From positions 1 to 64,000 of the forward strand of contig JAFFJZ010000102.1 in assembly GCA_018340375.1 (NCBI GenBank): a stretch of DNA of 64,000 nt, read 5' to 3'. The notes beneath the pieces are model-generated. The model was not told the DNA's origin. It searched no databases and saw only the letters and a program-made list of their open reading frames with translations. Positions 45,937 to 56,780 of the stretch are shown here, piece after piece. This stretch comes from Gonatopus flavifemur (lineage: Eukaryota > Arthropoda > Insecta > Hymenoptera > Dryinidae). Each line of letters opens with the position of its first letter. Position 1 is the stretch's first letter. The translations under genes and the position numbers were made by a program.

Positions 45937-46824
45937 TTAGTTTTTTGAACTACTAGCATTTCCTTTGGCCTTGACGATAGTTGGAATGCGGTCAATATAC
46001 TTGATTGCCAAGGTAGACTCCCCATTGGCTATACGAGTCTGCAAAGTCTTCTTTGTTTTCTTATAATAGTTACGCTGTTGAACAGTTTCATCCCTATTTA
46101 TTTTGATACTTTTATCCAACAACTTGGTTTCATTCCATAGCACAGCATCCGCTTCACTCGGAGATTTGAAGATAATCTTTGTAGGTATAGCCTTCTCCCT
46201 GTTGGACCCACGACCAACCTTTATTATACGAACAGGAACTATATCATTCAGCACTGGATCTAGTTTTCTTTTGACATCTTCAAGGGACACACAGTCGTTG
46301 GGAAGGTTGTATACCATTAGGTTAGGGGCACGTCTCGCCCTCTCATCAAATTCCATAAAAACCTCCTGTTCCAAGTCCATGGACCCAGCTGGGCAAACCG
46401 GTCCATCAGAGATCTTCTGTTCAATGGAACCAATCCTCAGGTCCAAATCGCTGACATGTGTCTCAACCGAGGCCACCCTGGTACCAAGATCCTTCAAAGC
46501 GGACATCACACTATCAAATTTCCCAGCCATCTCTGAACAGAATGCCTTGATCTCACCTATGTCTGATTTAATAGATGAAATCTCATCAATAACTACTGCA
46601 ATATCCTCCTTGGTAAGGATTTCAGAAGAAGGAGGCGATGGAGAGGAAGTCCTAGAGCCACAGCATTTACTATAGGATCCATCAGCCGAGAGTTTACATC
46701 TCTCACCACACTTCGGATGATATTTCACCCCACATTTAGCACACGACACATAAGCATTTACCACTACCTTGTGGCAATAACGGCATTCCGAAGCGACAGC
46801 AAGGTTATCCCCAGACTGAGACAT
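45937..46824 (-). CDS. LINE-B ORF1 (PHD-like zinc finger, coiled coil, RRM-like)
   Basis: An intact 295-residue frame. Residues about 14-55 form a PHD-like zinc finger with repeated C-x2-C pairs (CRYCHKVV, CAKCGVKYHPKC). A coiled coil spans about 75-145 (IAVVIDEISSIKSDIGEIK and following). Residues about 165-265 look like the RNA-recognition and C-terminal domains of LINE ORF1 proteins (NLMVYNLPNDCVSLEDVKRK). Such proteins bind LINE RNA and form trimers in the RNP. The ATG at 46824 follows an AT-rich leader. It is the best-preserved ORF of the element. Confidence 0.8.
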   Translation of the reverse strand: MSQSGDNLAVASECRYCHKVVVNAYVSCAKCGVKYHPKCGERCKLSADGSYSKCCGSRTSSPSPPSSEILTKEDIAVVIDEISSIKSDIGEIKAFCSEMAGKFDSVMSALKDLGTRVASVETHVSDLDLRIGSIEQKISDGPVCPAGSMDLEQEVFMEFDERARRAPNLMVYNLPNDCVSLEDVKRKLDPVLNDIVPVRIIKVGRGSNREKAIPTKIIFKSPSEADAVLWNETKLLDKSIKINRDETVQQRNYYKKTKKTLQTRIANGESTLAIKYIDRIPTIVKAKGNASSSKN

Positions 46825-47000
46825 GATTTGAGGTTATGTAGGTCAGGTCTAAGAGAAAAAGCTGCCGAAGAAAGATCCCAGAGAACCAGACACACAAACT
46901 TATCCAGAGAGAATACAGAGATTATACTGAACAGTATAAATATAAGCAGGAAAAAATCCAAACTGAGCGTATAGCGAAAAAACAGTAAAAAATAAACAGT

Positions 47001-47507
47001 TGAAGCAGAGAAGTATGAGCGACTCACTTGCGCACGCGCGAATAATGATAAATGAATTCTCCAAGTGCATTACAACTACCGTGACCAGTTTTTGCGTATG
47101 GCACATAATACGTGTCAGCGTTCTCACCAGAAAACGTTTTTACAATTTCCGTTGACCATTAGATGAATTCCTTTGTGGAAACACTGTCAAAATGGAATAC
47201 TTGTTAATTTCAAATTAATATATTCAAAATTAGTATGAATCAAGTTATGCATTTTTTTATTTACTGGAAATTTTTTAATTGTCCATCATCTGCATTTTTT
47301 TATGGCGTCACCAATTCCTAATTTGATTATAAACCTTGAAAGTTGATGACGAGCTTGACAAGTCAGGAATCCAGCTGCAGTTGGTTTCGCATTCAGTATC
47401 AAATGACCATCACAATTATTTTGTAATAATCGACAGAGTTGCTATGTTATATGAAAACCAGAAAAATGAGAAATTAGTTGTAGATGAATTCATTAAAACT
47501 ATCATAA
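47001..47507. other. Intronic stretch, nothing firmly recognised
   Basis: May include the LINE-B 5' end. A 69-codon plus frame at 47336-47545 has protein-like composition but no supported splice sites (see rejected items). Confidence 0.3.
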
Positions 47508-47515
47508 GTATGAAT

Positions 47516-47637
47516 GGATGGGGGCCAAATCAACGAAACCGTTAGTTGGAAAGAATGAGACATCATACATTATACATCTCTTCCTCTTCAACCAATGGTT
47601 TCGTTGATTTGTCCTTCCGTTGATTCGGCCCCCATCC
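47516..47637. mobile_element. hAT-type MITE with perfect 8-bp duplication
   Basis: The ends GGATGGGGGCCAAATCAACG and (inverted) GGATGGGGGCCGAATCAACG are flanked by GTATGAAT at 47508-47515 and 47638-47645. 122 bp, non-coding. Confidence 0.88.
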
Positions 47638-47695
47638 GTATGAATATAATGACATACTATTGAATGAAGTTTGCGAGGAAGAGAATGGAAATTAC

Positions 47696-48382
47696 CGTAT
47701 CATTATTAACCCGTAATATAATATTTTGATTTGTATCAGATGAAACAATAGTATCGCTAGATTCGTTCAAGGATGAGGATGTGGATTGAGGATAATCAGT
47801 GGAGTTATTCGTATGCATTGGAGATTCAGTTTGCGGTAAAATGTTTTCTACATTAATCGTGTTCAAATCAGTCAACTGGACAGATTCATTAGACATATTG
47901 TCATTGAGGAAATTCAACTCGAACATTTTGAATATCAATCTTTCTACATTTTATGTTGCTGAAGTTTGAATCGTTTATTAAAACGAATTGCTAATTGAAA
48001 AACAAAATGCCAAGATGTTAAGGACTTGAAATCTTGCAGGACATCTTCTAAGTGCTTTTTGCAGTCCCAAGCACTTCATTTGAGGAGATGAATAACAAAA
48101 ATTGATCAGATTTTGTGGATTTGAATTTTCGTTTCGGTTCTATAAACGATTCGAACTTCAACAACATTACATTTTATCGAATGTAGAAATATTGAATTGA
48201 AGTGAATATATTATACACAAAATGATCAGTGTACATAAAATGTTTTATGAAGAAAATTCAATTTTCAATTTCATTGAATTATAAGAAGTATAAACATCAA
48301 ACATACTTACATCTGAATGACAATTGTCGACGGGAATCAGAATATTGTCAGTATTAACAATTCCAAGGATTTCATCAGAGAA
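47696..48382 (-). CDS. Two candidate exons of an unidentified host gene (minus strand)
   Basis: Exon a, 48382-48311 (72 bases): acceptor GTTTTCAG, donor GAT|GTAAGT; encodes FSDEILGIVNTDNILIPVDN and four more residues. Exon b, 47875-47696 (180 bases): acceptor TCTGTCCAG, donor ACG|GTAATT; encodes a 60-residue S/T/N-rich segment (LTDLNTINVENILPQ..). Both are phase 0 and open. The composition resembles a transcription-factor activation region, but I cannot name the protein. A well-placed ATG (CAAAATGTC) at about 48498 has no matching donor. The gene would be nested in the mRpS26 intron. Confidence 0.3.
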
Positions 48383-49374
48383 CTGAAAACATCCAATAAT
48401 CATAATGACGAACACAGAAATATTTCGGAGAACTTCAAATAATTCTCAATATCAAATCAATATTGTCAAGGTTTTCATCTTCACGTATTGATGACATTTT
48501 GTCTGAGAGTTACGAGAACCAACATTCATTAAGTTAGCAACTTTTTAAACTCACACTTTTCACATCGTTCACTTATTCAACGGTTTCCAAACTTCAAGTA
48601 TGTGCCTCAACAATATATGAAGTTTATAATATTTATGTCGGACGCACGGACCTTTTACAAGTATAAACCGTATAATATGCGTGAAATACCTGATATGCAT
48701 GAAATTCAGTTTCCACTGGACTAAAAGCTTTTCGATACACTTGAGAAAACGACGCGGAGAACAAAAACAATTGCAATGTGACGCGCACTGTTAGACAAAA
48801 CTCAGTTCGAATTCAATGACGTTGATAAAACTGTGACGCCACCTGACGGTATATTCTAAGAAGCGTGTCTTTTGTTTTTTTCCACTTCCTCAACTTTATT
48901 AGGAGTGAAGTGTTGTACTGGAAATGATGATGATTTGTTAATGTGAAGAACATTGAAAAGATGGAATGAGATTTTCAATTTTGGTGTGGGCACAGTGATT
49001 ATCCAAAAGAATTGATCAAAGCTTTGTCGTAACCTTTTCAGTCAGATTTGATGAAAAATTACAGTGTTGCATTCTAAATTTCTAATGGAATCAGACGAAA
49101 TTCTACGAATCAATGAACTACTTTGATATTTGATTGAGTTACCCAGTAAAAATAGATAAGGACAAACGTATTTCTCAAATTACCGCATTTTAATATTTGT
49201 GTTCCATAAGTTTGTACGATCGAGGTAATGAAAAATTATTGTGAACTACTTTACATATACAAGGGAACATATTAATCTTCCTCGTAATATTGATATGGCG
49301 CCTTGATCGTGTGACAATACAGTAATTTTTGCTGGAATATTTTCTCCGTGTTCAAAAGATCTGTGCAATGCAGT
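48383..49374. other. Intronic stretch, nothing recognised
   Basis: AT-rich with no repeats or domains that I can support. It could hold the 5' exon and promoter of the candidate minus-strand gene. Confidence 0.3.
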
Positions 49375-50985
49375 GCGCTTCCGTTTCAAACTTTCATCCG
49401 ATTCTCTTTGCAGAGTCTAACAAAAATCAGCCATCATATTTATGTTTCATCGACCCTGATAACGCAATTCCATGACCTTGAGATCTTGGTGGAATCGTTC
49501 TCCATTGAAATCTCTGAGATTCTCAGGAAATTTGTCGGAATGAGAATCATGGGAATGAATTTTAATATTCATGTTGCATCCAAGCTTTCCAAAGTTTGAG
49601 ATCATTTGTGCAACCAATTTCTTATAATGAGAGCTCTTTTTGTCACCCAAGAAATTTTGAGCAACTGCCTTGGAACTCAGCCAAGTCTTTTTTTCTTTCA
49701 CATTCATCGTATCAGTGAAAGCAGTATCTCGAAACATCGTTCTGATCTGAGAACCATCAAAGATACCTTCTTTCAACTTTGCATCAGACAGTTTCGGAAA
49801 TTTTCTTGCGAAATAAGCGAAGCGGGATCCAGATTTGTCAGGTGGCAGTAGGATTTTGCTTGTATCAACTAACGACTTGTGGATAACATTCCGAGAACCA
49901 GGGGTAAGGGATTTTCTGGACGGCCAATTTTTCTTCACATAATGATTTCCACGATCGCGACTATCCCACAGGCATAGGTGACATGGGAATTTGGTGAATC
50001 CTGACTGTTGTCCGAGTAAAATTGTAAAAATCTTGAGATCTCCGCAAATTTGCCATTTATGCGTTTCCTAATGAATTTTTTCCAATAGAATTCTCATGTT
50101 CTCAAATTTTTCTCGCATGACGGTAGAATGGGCTACGGGAATCGGAGCATAAACGTTCGTGTTATGGAGTAAGATTGCTCTTATACCACGCACAGATGAA
50201 TCAATGAAAAGTCTCCATTCCTTGGGATCATAACAGTCCGGCTTCGGTTCATTCATTTGACCATGTATATTTGTGCAGTGAACAAGGGAGTGTTCTCCAT
50301 CTTTGGTGTAAAATTCCCGAAATTTCATCTCTCTGTTTCTATAAAAGGTGACTTTTGTTTTTGGTTCGAGTAGATTCCTTTCTATTAGGACGGATGCTAG
50401 AAATTCTGAGCCATCCTCCGGTAATCCTAAATCCCTTACAAGGTCATTCAAAACAACTTGCGATATCAATCGCGGTTCCTTAGGGCACGTGTCATTCTCC
50501 GTGTCACTATCTGTCTCAACAGCAGCGTCATATTCCCATTCAACCTCCATATCTATTACTTCGTCGATGTCCATGACATTGGCATCAATTCCTAATGATC
50601 GCATATCATTGGCATCCTCGGTCATATTTCCATCTATTGATGTGGATACTGGAGCTTTGACAGATGAAACACTATAGTGAACAATTTCGCTTTTGTTTTT
50701 ACTGCTGTACCCTCTTATTATATTGCAGCAGTAAAAATAGACCTCAAATTGCAAGTCTAGAGAACTTAACGCCCTGTCTATCTTTGTTTTGACTGCATCT
50801 ATCAAATATCTTCCGACGAGAGTTACAAATGATATTGGGAGCCCATCTTCAAATTCTGGATCCACCCATAACAAAGCCGAGAATACCCTTGCGAGTCTCA
50901 CGAATACGATCATCGATGACTTTTCGCAAAGAACTAACTTCAAATTTTGAGCATACACGACAGAACACATTGTGCTCCGATTCAT
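49375..50985 (-). pseudogene. Decayed member of a repetitive arthropod protein family of unknown function
   Basis: From 50985 the frame encodes an acidic linker (about residues 110-165) and then conserved-looking segments: IDSSVRGIRAILLHNTNVYA, FTKFPCHLCLWDSRDRGNHY, KEGIFDGSQIRTMFRDTAF, NFGKLGCNMNIKIHSHDSHS, KFPENLRDFNGERFHQDLKV and RYQGR. I recall this pattern as uncharacterised, multi-copy proteins of arthropod genomes, probably transposon-borne; no enzymatic motif is evident. Breaks: TAG at 50070-50068, TGA at 49449-49447 in place of Trp after RYQGR, and another stop soon after; a short deletion is likely after KILLPP. Confidence 0.6.
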
Positions 50986-52151
50986 GAGCGTGCTCTGTCA
51001 AGATCCCTGTTTTCCAGTGTCGCCAGAAGGTTACATTTGTTACATTTCACGTAACTTTCGACCCTCTCATGTAACAAGGATGTAACATTTTTTTAGACGT
51101 TCACGTTTAGAACGTCAAACTTCAACGCAAGAATGCAAGGCTGAATATTGCCGCAAAATATCATGTAACTTTTGAACTGGAAATGTCACTCCTTTCTAAT
51201 CTACATGTAATATTTGATCAAGGTGCTCCGGCAACGCTGCTGTTTTCTGTTTTCTTGTAACATTAGTCACCAACCAATGTAGAACTGCGGTCGCCTGATG
51301 ACGACGCCTGCAGGCCGGCTTTCTCACCCTGGCCAGCCACCGATACTGAGGCTCCGAGATCCCTCTGCATTGCAATATACTTTCGTGCGTCTGCCATGAC
51401 GGCATGCAAACCGTAATCCACGGATTTCGCCGGATAACGGACATGCTCCGTTGCCCGCCGTCACGAGGAGGTACCCTGCATGCAGCGCAGGGAAGGGTAT
51501 ACCGAAAAAAATCTGGGAATGCCAGAACTGTGACTGCATATGTACATGCCGTAGTCCAACGTAATGTACAACCATTGGATTATCGTATTAGCGAATTATA
51601 AGTTTTCGGAGCCATAGGCGTTGTGATTTGAACGGATATAGCAAATTTGAGGGCGCTTCTGGAGGTTATGGCCGAACCCAGACATGCTGGGATAAAACTG
51701 ACCCCGGATTCGCATTCAGCGACCCAAAAAACGTACAGTACACGTAGTGAGACCCCCAGGTCAGAAACATTTTCTTTCTTGTGTGGCTGTGTTATATTCT
51801 ATTTATGAACTATAAGATTGATTGGGAATGCGTTTTATTTCACTATGATTCAGTCCTTATACTTAGTTATCCTTTGGATTTCACTTCACTCGCATTTGCT
51901 TCTTTCAAAAGTAATTTTTTATGTCCATAATTACAGAGGTAAATTTTGAATAATTCATTGTAATTGAAAAAAACAGCTCCTCCGATACCTTTCCCCCTTT
52001 TTTCAGGGTTTTTTGTGGTTATTTCAAGAGGGCTTCTTCCGAAAAAACCCGGCGGGTAAAACTGAGCTGGGTTATCTCGTTCAAACCCTGATCGATGCTA
52101 AGAAACATCGATACATCGATTTTATCAAAACAAAATACTTCTATTATGGTG
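50986..52151. other. Intronic stretch, nothing recognised
   Basis: Locally GC-richer (51220-51560) with overlapping spurious frames on both strands. No domain or repeat boundary seen. The last five bases before the copia LTR (52152-52156) are the target duplication GAAAT. Confidence 0.35.
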
Positions 52152-52156
52152 GAAAT

Positions 52157-52370
52157 TGACAGGTTATGGGATGAACAAATAAATACACGAGCGATATTGT
52201 TAGTAAATGTTATAATATAATGAGGAACGTTTACATAGCGTCTGATCTTCAATGGCCACGCGAGACGAACTGAACTTGTAAAGAACGTGACGTCAAGACG
52301 GAATGAAAAATTACACACCGCGCATAACAGATGGCGCTCATAATCAGAGTCAATTTGATCCATTCCAACA
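52157..52370 (-). repeat. Copia 3' LTR
   Basis: 214 bp copy of the 5' LTR, preceded (minus strand) by the polypurine tract at 52381-52371. Confidence 0.93.
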
Positions 52371-53425
52371 CCCTCTCTATCAAAGTGAATCTGATGATTA
52401 ATTAAGATAATTCCTTACGTACATTCCACATCTTTTCGCAATATAATTTACTTTAAATTCAACATTTCAATTGCCCGGTCGTGTTTCGCTTTTGGTAGCG
52501 CTTTTGTACAAACATCAGCTAGCATCAAGTCCGTTCTTAGATGAACAACTTTTATTTCACCCTTTTCAATCAACTCCCGCGTAAAATGATATTGAATATC
52601 TATGTGTTTGCTTCTTTTGTGAAACGTCGGATTTTTAGCAAGCTCAATTGCGCTTTGATTATCGCAAAACACACGTACCGGTTTTTCTACAAGATTATAA
52701 AATTGCATGTAAATCATAAGGTTTTTCAAATATAACACTTCTTCTGACACTTCACATAGCGCCATGTATTCGGCCTCCATGGTCGATAGGGATACTGTAG
52801 GTTGTTTTCTTGATTTCCAACTGATGACTCCTCCTGCCAAGGTGAAAACACTTCCAGAGCAAGACCGTCGATCGTCGATGTCACCTCCCCAATCAGAGTC
52901 CGAATACGCAGTTAGTTTTTGATCATTTTTCTGATATTTTATGCCGTAAGTGATTGTGTCTTTCAGATATCTGAGTATTCGTTTCGCCAAGTGCCAATGC
53001 GCTTCTCCAGGGTCAGAACAAAATCTACTCAACGTATTCGCGGCATAGATTATGTCTGGTCGTGTTGCATCTCCCAAATAAATGAGGCTACCTACTAGTT
53101 CACGATACGGACATTTATTCATTTCTCTTCTCGGTTGCTCATTTTTCGGGCTTAAGTCTCTCGATATTTGTATATTCGATTCGATTGGCGTAGATACTGG
53201 TTTTGCTGATTCCATGTTGAACTTCTTCAATATGTCTAAAATATAATTTTCTTGTGATAATTCAATGGAGCCTATTTCTCCCTCTCTGTCAACATGAATT
53301 CCTAGAATATCGGAGATTGGTCCTAAATCCTTTATTTCGAATTCCGTTTTCAACTTATTTTTCACGATGTCTATTGCTCCCAAACTCTTTGAAGTTAAGA
53401 TAAAATCGTCAACGTATATTACCAT

Positions 53426-56400
53426 CCTCCCCGTGGATGATTGCGGGTCTTCCAGGGGGATATTCATGATACCTGTCCTTGATATCCTTTTTATCCATCC
53501 CTGGTAGTATCTGCTTCCTTTACGTGGTGGGGAGGATAAGTATCTCAGAGTTGGATTTTTTTTTTTTTTTTTGAGTGGAATAAACTACTCAAGAGAAAGA
53601 ATACAAACTGAGAGAAACGAAATCATCCTAATGCCAGAAACATCGGCAAAATCAAACGGAAGGAAAGCAAGGGGAAACTACCTTCCTTGACATGTTTCAA
53701 TACTTCCCGAGGAAATGAAACCTTTTTCCTAACCTGGAATATTATGTAACAAAAACAAACAAACAAATTAATAAATACATGATGGCGCTCTCTCGGGTAA
53801 AATATTCCGGAGGTAAACTAGTCTCCCGTTCGGATCTCCGGGTGGAGGCTGCTCGAGGAAGCTTCATCAGCAAGGAACGAAAACCGAAGAATAGGATAGG
53901 GAAAAGAAACAACATTCTTCGAGTCGGAGCGTGGAATGTTAGATCACTGAGGCAAGCGGGAAAATTAGAAAATTTGAAATTAGAAATGAATAGGTTGAAT
54001 ATAGACGTAATGGGGATTAGCGAAATGAGATGGCCACAAGAGGGCGATTTCTGGAGTGGGGATTATAGAATAATTCATACAGGATCAAAGAACGGTCAAG
54101 CAGGTGTAGGAATTGTAATGCATAAAAGAGTAGGAAATAGAATAGAAAATTATTTGCAACATAATGAACGTGTGATGATGGTTAGAATCAGAACAAAACC
54201 GGTAGACACAGTCATAGTCCAAGTATACATGCCCACATCTGCATATTCGGAGGAAGATATTGAAAAACGTACGAAGAAATAGAAGAAGTGATAGAATATG
54301 TAAAGGAGAAGAGAATTTGATAGTGATGGGGGATTGGAATGCGGTAGTAGGACAAGGAAAAGAGGACAACATTATAGGAGATTTCGCGTTAGGGAGGAGG
54401 AACGATAGAGGACAACGTTTAGTCGAATTTTGTGAAAATCATAAGATGGTTATCACAAACACTTTATTCGAAAATCATCCAAGAAGAATCTACACTTGGA
54501 AAATGCCAGGAGATACAGCAAGATACCAAATTGATTACATATTAGTGAAACAAAGATTTAGAAACCAAGTGAAAAACTGTGAAACTTATCCCGGTGCAGA
54601 TATAGATAGTGATCATAATATGTTGATGATGAAATGTTCTCTGAAATTCAAATCTCTGAAGAAGAAAAGGAAAATGCAGAAAAGATGGAATTTGAAGAAC
54701 CTCAAGCAAAAACAAACACATGAGGCATCTGAGAAAATGTTGGATGAAAAATTGGGAGATCAAAAGAGAAAGACTTGGGAATAGAGAGGAGATGGACAAA
54801 GATGAAGGGGAATATAAGAGAATGTGCGGATAAGATTTTGAAGAATGATGGAGTAGAAGCTAAAAACCCATGGATAACGGGAGAAATTTTAGAATTGATG
54901 AATGAAAGAAGAAAATACAAGAATAATGATAGCCAAGAAGGCCAGCAACGATACAAATCATTGAGAAATAAAATAATAAGAGAATCAAGGAAAGCAAAAG
55001 AACAGTGGTTAGAAGAGAAATGTCAGGAAATAGAAATAAGATTGCATTTAGGAAAAATAGATGAAGCATATAGGATTATTAAAAGATTTTTCGGACAAAT
55101 GAAATCTAGAAGCAATAAGATTAGAAACTCTCTAGGACGACAATTGATAAAAACGGAAGAGAAAATAGAACAGTGGATCAATCATTTGGAAGACTTGTAT
55201 AGAGGAAACGATGATATAGCACTATTAGAGAAGGAGGAGGATGTAGATGAGGAAGAATTGGGAGATTCGATATTGAGATCAGAATTCGACAAGGCTTTGA
55301 AAGAATTGAAAAATAATAAAGCGCCAGGCATAGATGGCATAAGTGCGGACCTTATAAAAGCCTCCAGTGAAGGAACTCGCGACGCACTGTTTGAATTGAT
55401 TAGAGATATGTACGAAAAAGGAGAAGTACCGGAAGATTTCCAAAAGAATAAAATTGTCGCTATCCTGAAAAACAAGGGGCAGACAAATGCGAGAACTACA
55501 GAACGATCAGTTTAACTCCACATGCTTCGAAAATACTGACCAAAATTATATACAGGAGGATGGAAAATAAAATAGAGAGTAGATTGGCAGAGGATCAGTT
55601 TGGTTTTAGAAAAAATAGGGGAACGCGAGAAGCAATCTTAGCACTCAGGGCAGTAATAGAGAAAAGGATAGCGCTGAAGAAATCTGTATACATAGGTTTT
55701 GTAGATATACAAAAGGCTTTCGATAATGTGGACTGGGAGAAGATGTTTGCGATCCTGAAGAAGGTGGGAATAAATTATAAAGATAGAAGAATAATATACG
55801 AATTATATAAGAATCAAAGTGCAATAATAGACATAGAGGGTCAGGAAGGGGAAGCACAAATAAGAAGAGGGGTGAGACAAGGATGCTCATTATCGCCACT
55901 GATGTTCAATGTATATATAGAAGAAGCAATGAACGAAGTGAAGGAGGAAATTCAATCGAAATTACAGATTCAGGGAGAAAATATAAGTATGTTGAGATTC
56001 GCGGATGACATAGCTATATTGGCCACGAGTAGTACTGAGTTAGAAAATATTCTCAACACCATGAGAACAATATTATTGGAAAACTATTGTATGAATATAA
56101 ATAAAGACAAAACAAAATTCATGATGTGTACAGCAGCGAAAACAGCTAGAAGAACGAGAATCAAAATAGATACCGAGACAATCGAACAGGTGAAAGAATT
56201 CAAATATCTAGGAAGCATAATTACAGAGAACGGCAAAAGCGAAAGAGATATAAGAGCAAGAATAGCACAAGGGAAACAGGCTTTTATCAAAAGAGACAGT
56301 TATTATGCTCAAAAAATATAAGCTTGGAAGTAAGGAAGAAATTCTTGAAAAGTTACGTTTGGAGCACAGCATTATATGGTTGCGAAACTTGGACAATGGG

Positions 56401-56780
56401 GAAAACTGATCAACGAAGACTTGAAGCTTTTGAAATGTGGTGTTATAGGAGGATGCTCAGAATAAAATGGATAGACAAAGTCAAAAATGAAGAAGTACTC
56501 GAGCAGATAAATGAAGAAAGAAATCTTTTGAAACACATCGTGAAAAGGAGAAGCAATCTTATAGGACACACATTACGGCATGAGAGTTTATTGAAAACAA
56601 TATTGGAAGGGAAAATGAATGGTAAAACTGGTAAAGGTAGACCTAGAGCAAGTTATATGAAACAAATCGTACAAGACAAGGGATGTAGTAGATATGTAGA
56701 AATTAAACGTTTGGCGGATAATAGACAGGGGTGGAGGGTTTCATCAAACCAGTCGTAAGACTGATTACTTCATGATGATG
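53426..56780 (+). mobile_element. RTE-like LINE inserted in copia
   Basis: Flanked by a 10-bp duplication ATATTACCAT (53416-53425 and 56781-56790). The 3' end is ATGATGATG, the short trinucleotide tail usual for RTE elements. A T-run is at 53560-53574. Plus orientation, opposite to copia. Confidence 0.92.
53779..56758 (+). pseudogene. RTE-like APE endonuclease and reverse transcriptase, frameshifted
   Basis: The endonuclease starts around RVGAWNVRSLRQAGK, with GISEMRW, GDWNAVVGQG and DSDHNMLMMK. The RT has NNKAPGIDGISADL, motif A GFVDIQKAFDNVDW, VRQGCSLSPLMFN and catalytic FADD (LRFADDIAILATS). The C-terminal part (GHTLRHESLLKTILEGK, then ADNRQGWRVSSNQS) is characteristic of RTE/BovB-like proteins. 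Coding is spread over five frames (53779-54282, 54260-54784, 54775-55515, 55560-56321, 56324-56758), so at least four frameshifts or stops. No ORF1. Inactive. Confidence 0.88.

Larger units (their letters stand above)
42866..47000 (-). mobile_element. LINE-B: jockey/CR1-like LINE with PHD-type ORF1
   Basis: The minus-strand 3' end is an AAAT-rich tail (42870-42892) after GCCCGTCGATTAAATAAAT. ORF2 (45919-43076) and ORF1 (46824-45937) are only about 20 bases apart. It is related to the LINE at 9842-12821 (same YxNVRGLRTKL start and ADDxKLFLRI) but retains ORF1. The 5' end is uncertain, about 46.9-47.15 kb. Confidence 0.8.

Noticed and set aside
47336..47545. Plus-strand frame (VDDELDKSGIQLQLVSHSVS..) vaguely like part of NSE1/NSMCE1
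   Set aside because: The similarity is only impressionistic, no acceptor with a pyrimidine tract precedes it, and its end is inside the MITE at 47516.
51196..51601. Overlapping frames of 65-83 codons on both strands
   Set aside because: No domain, no splice context, mutually overlapping; attributable to local GC content.
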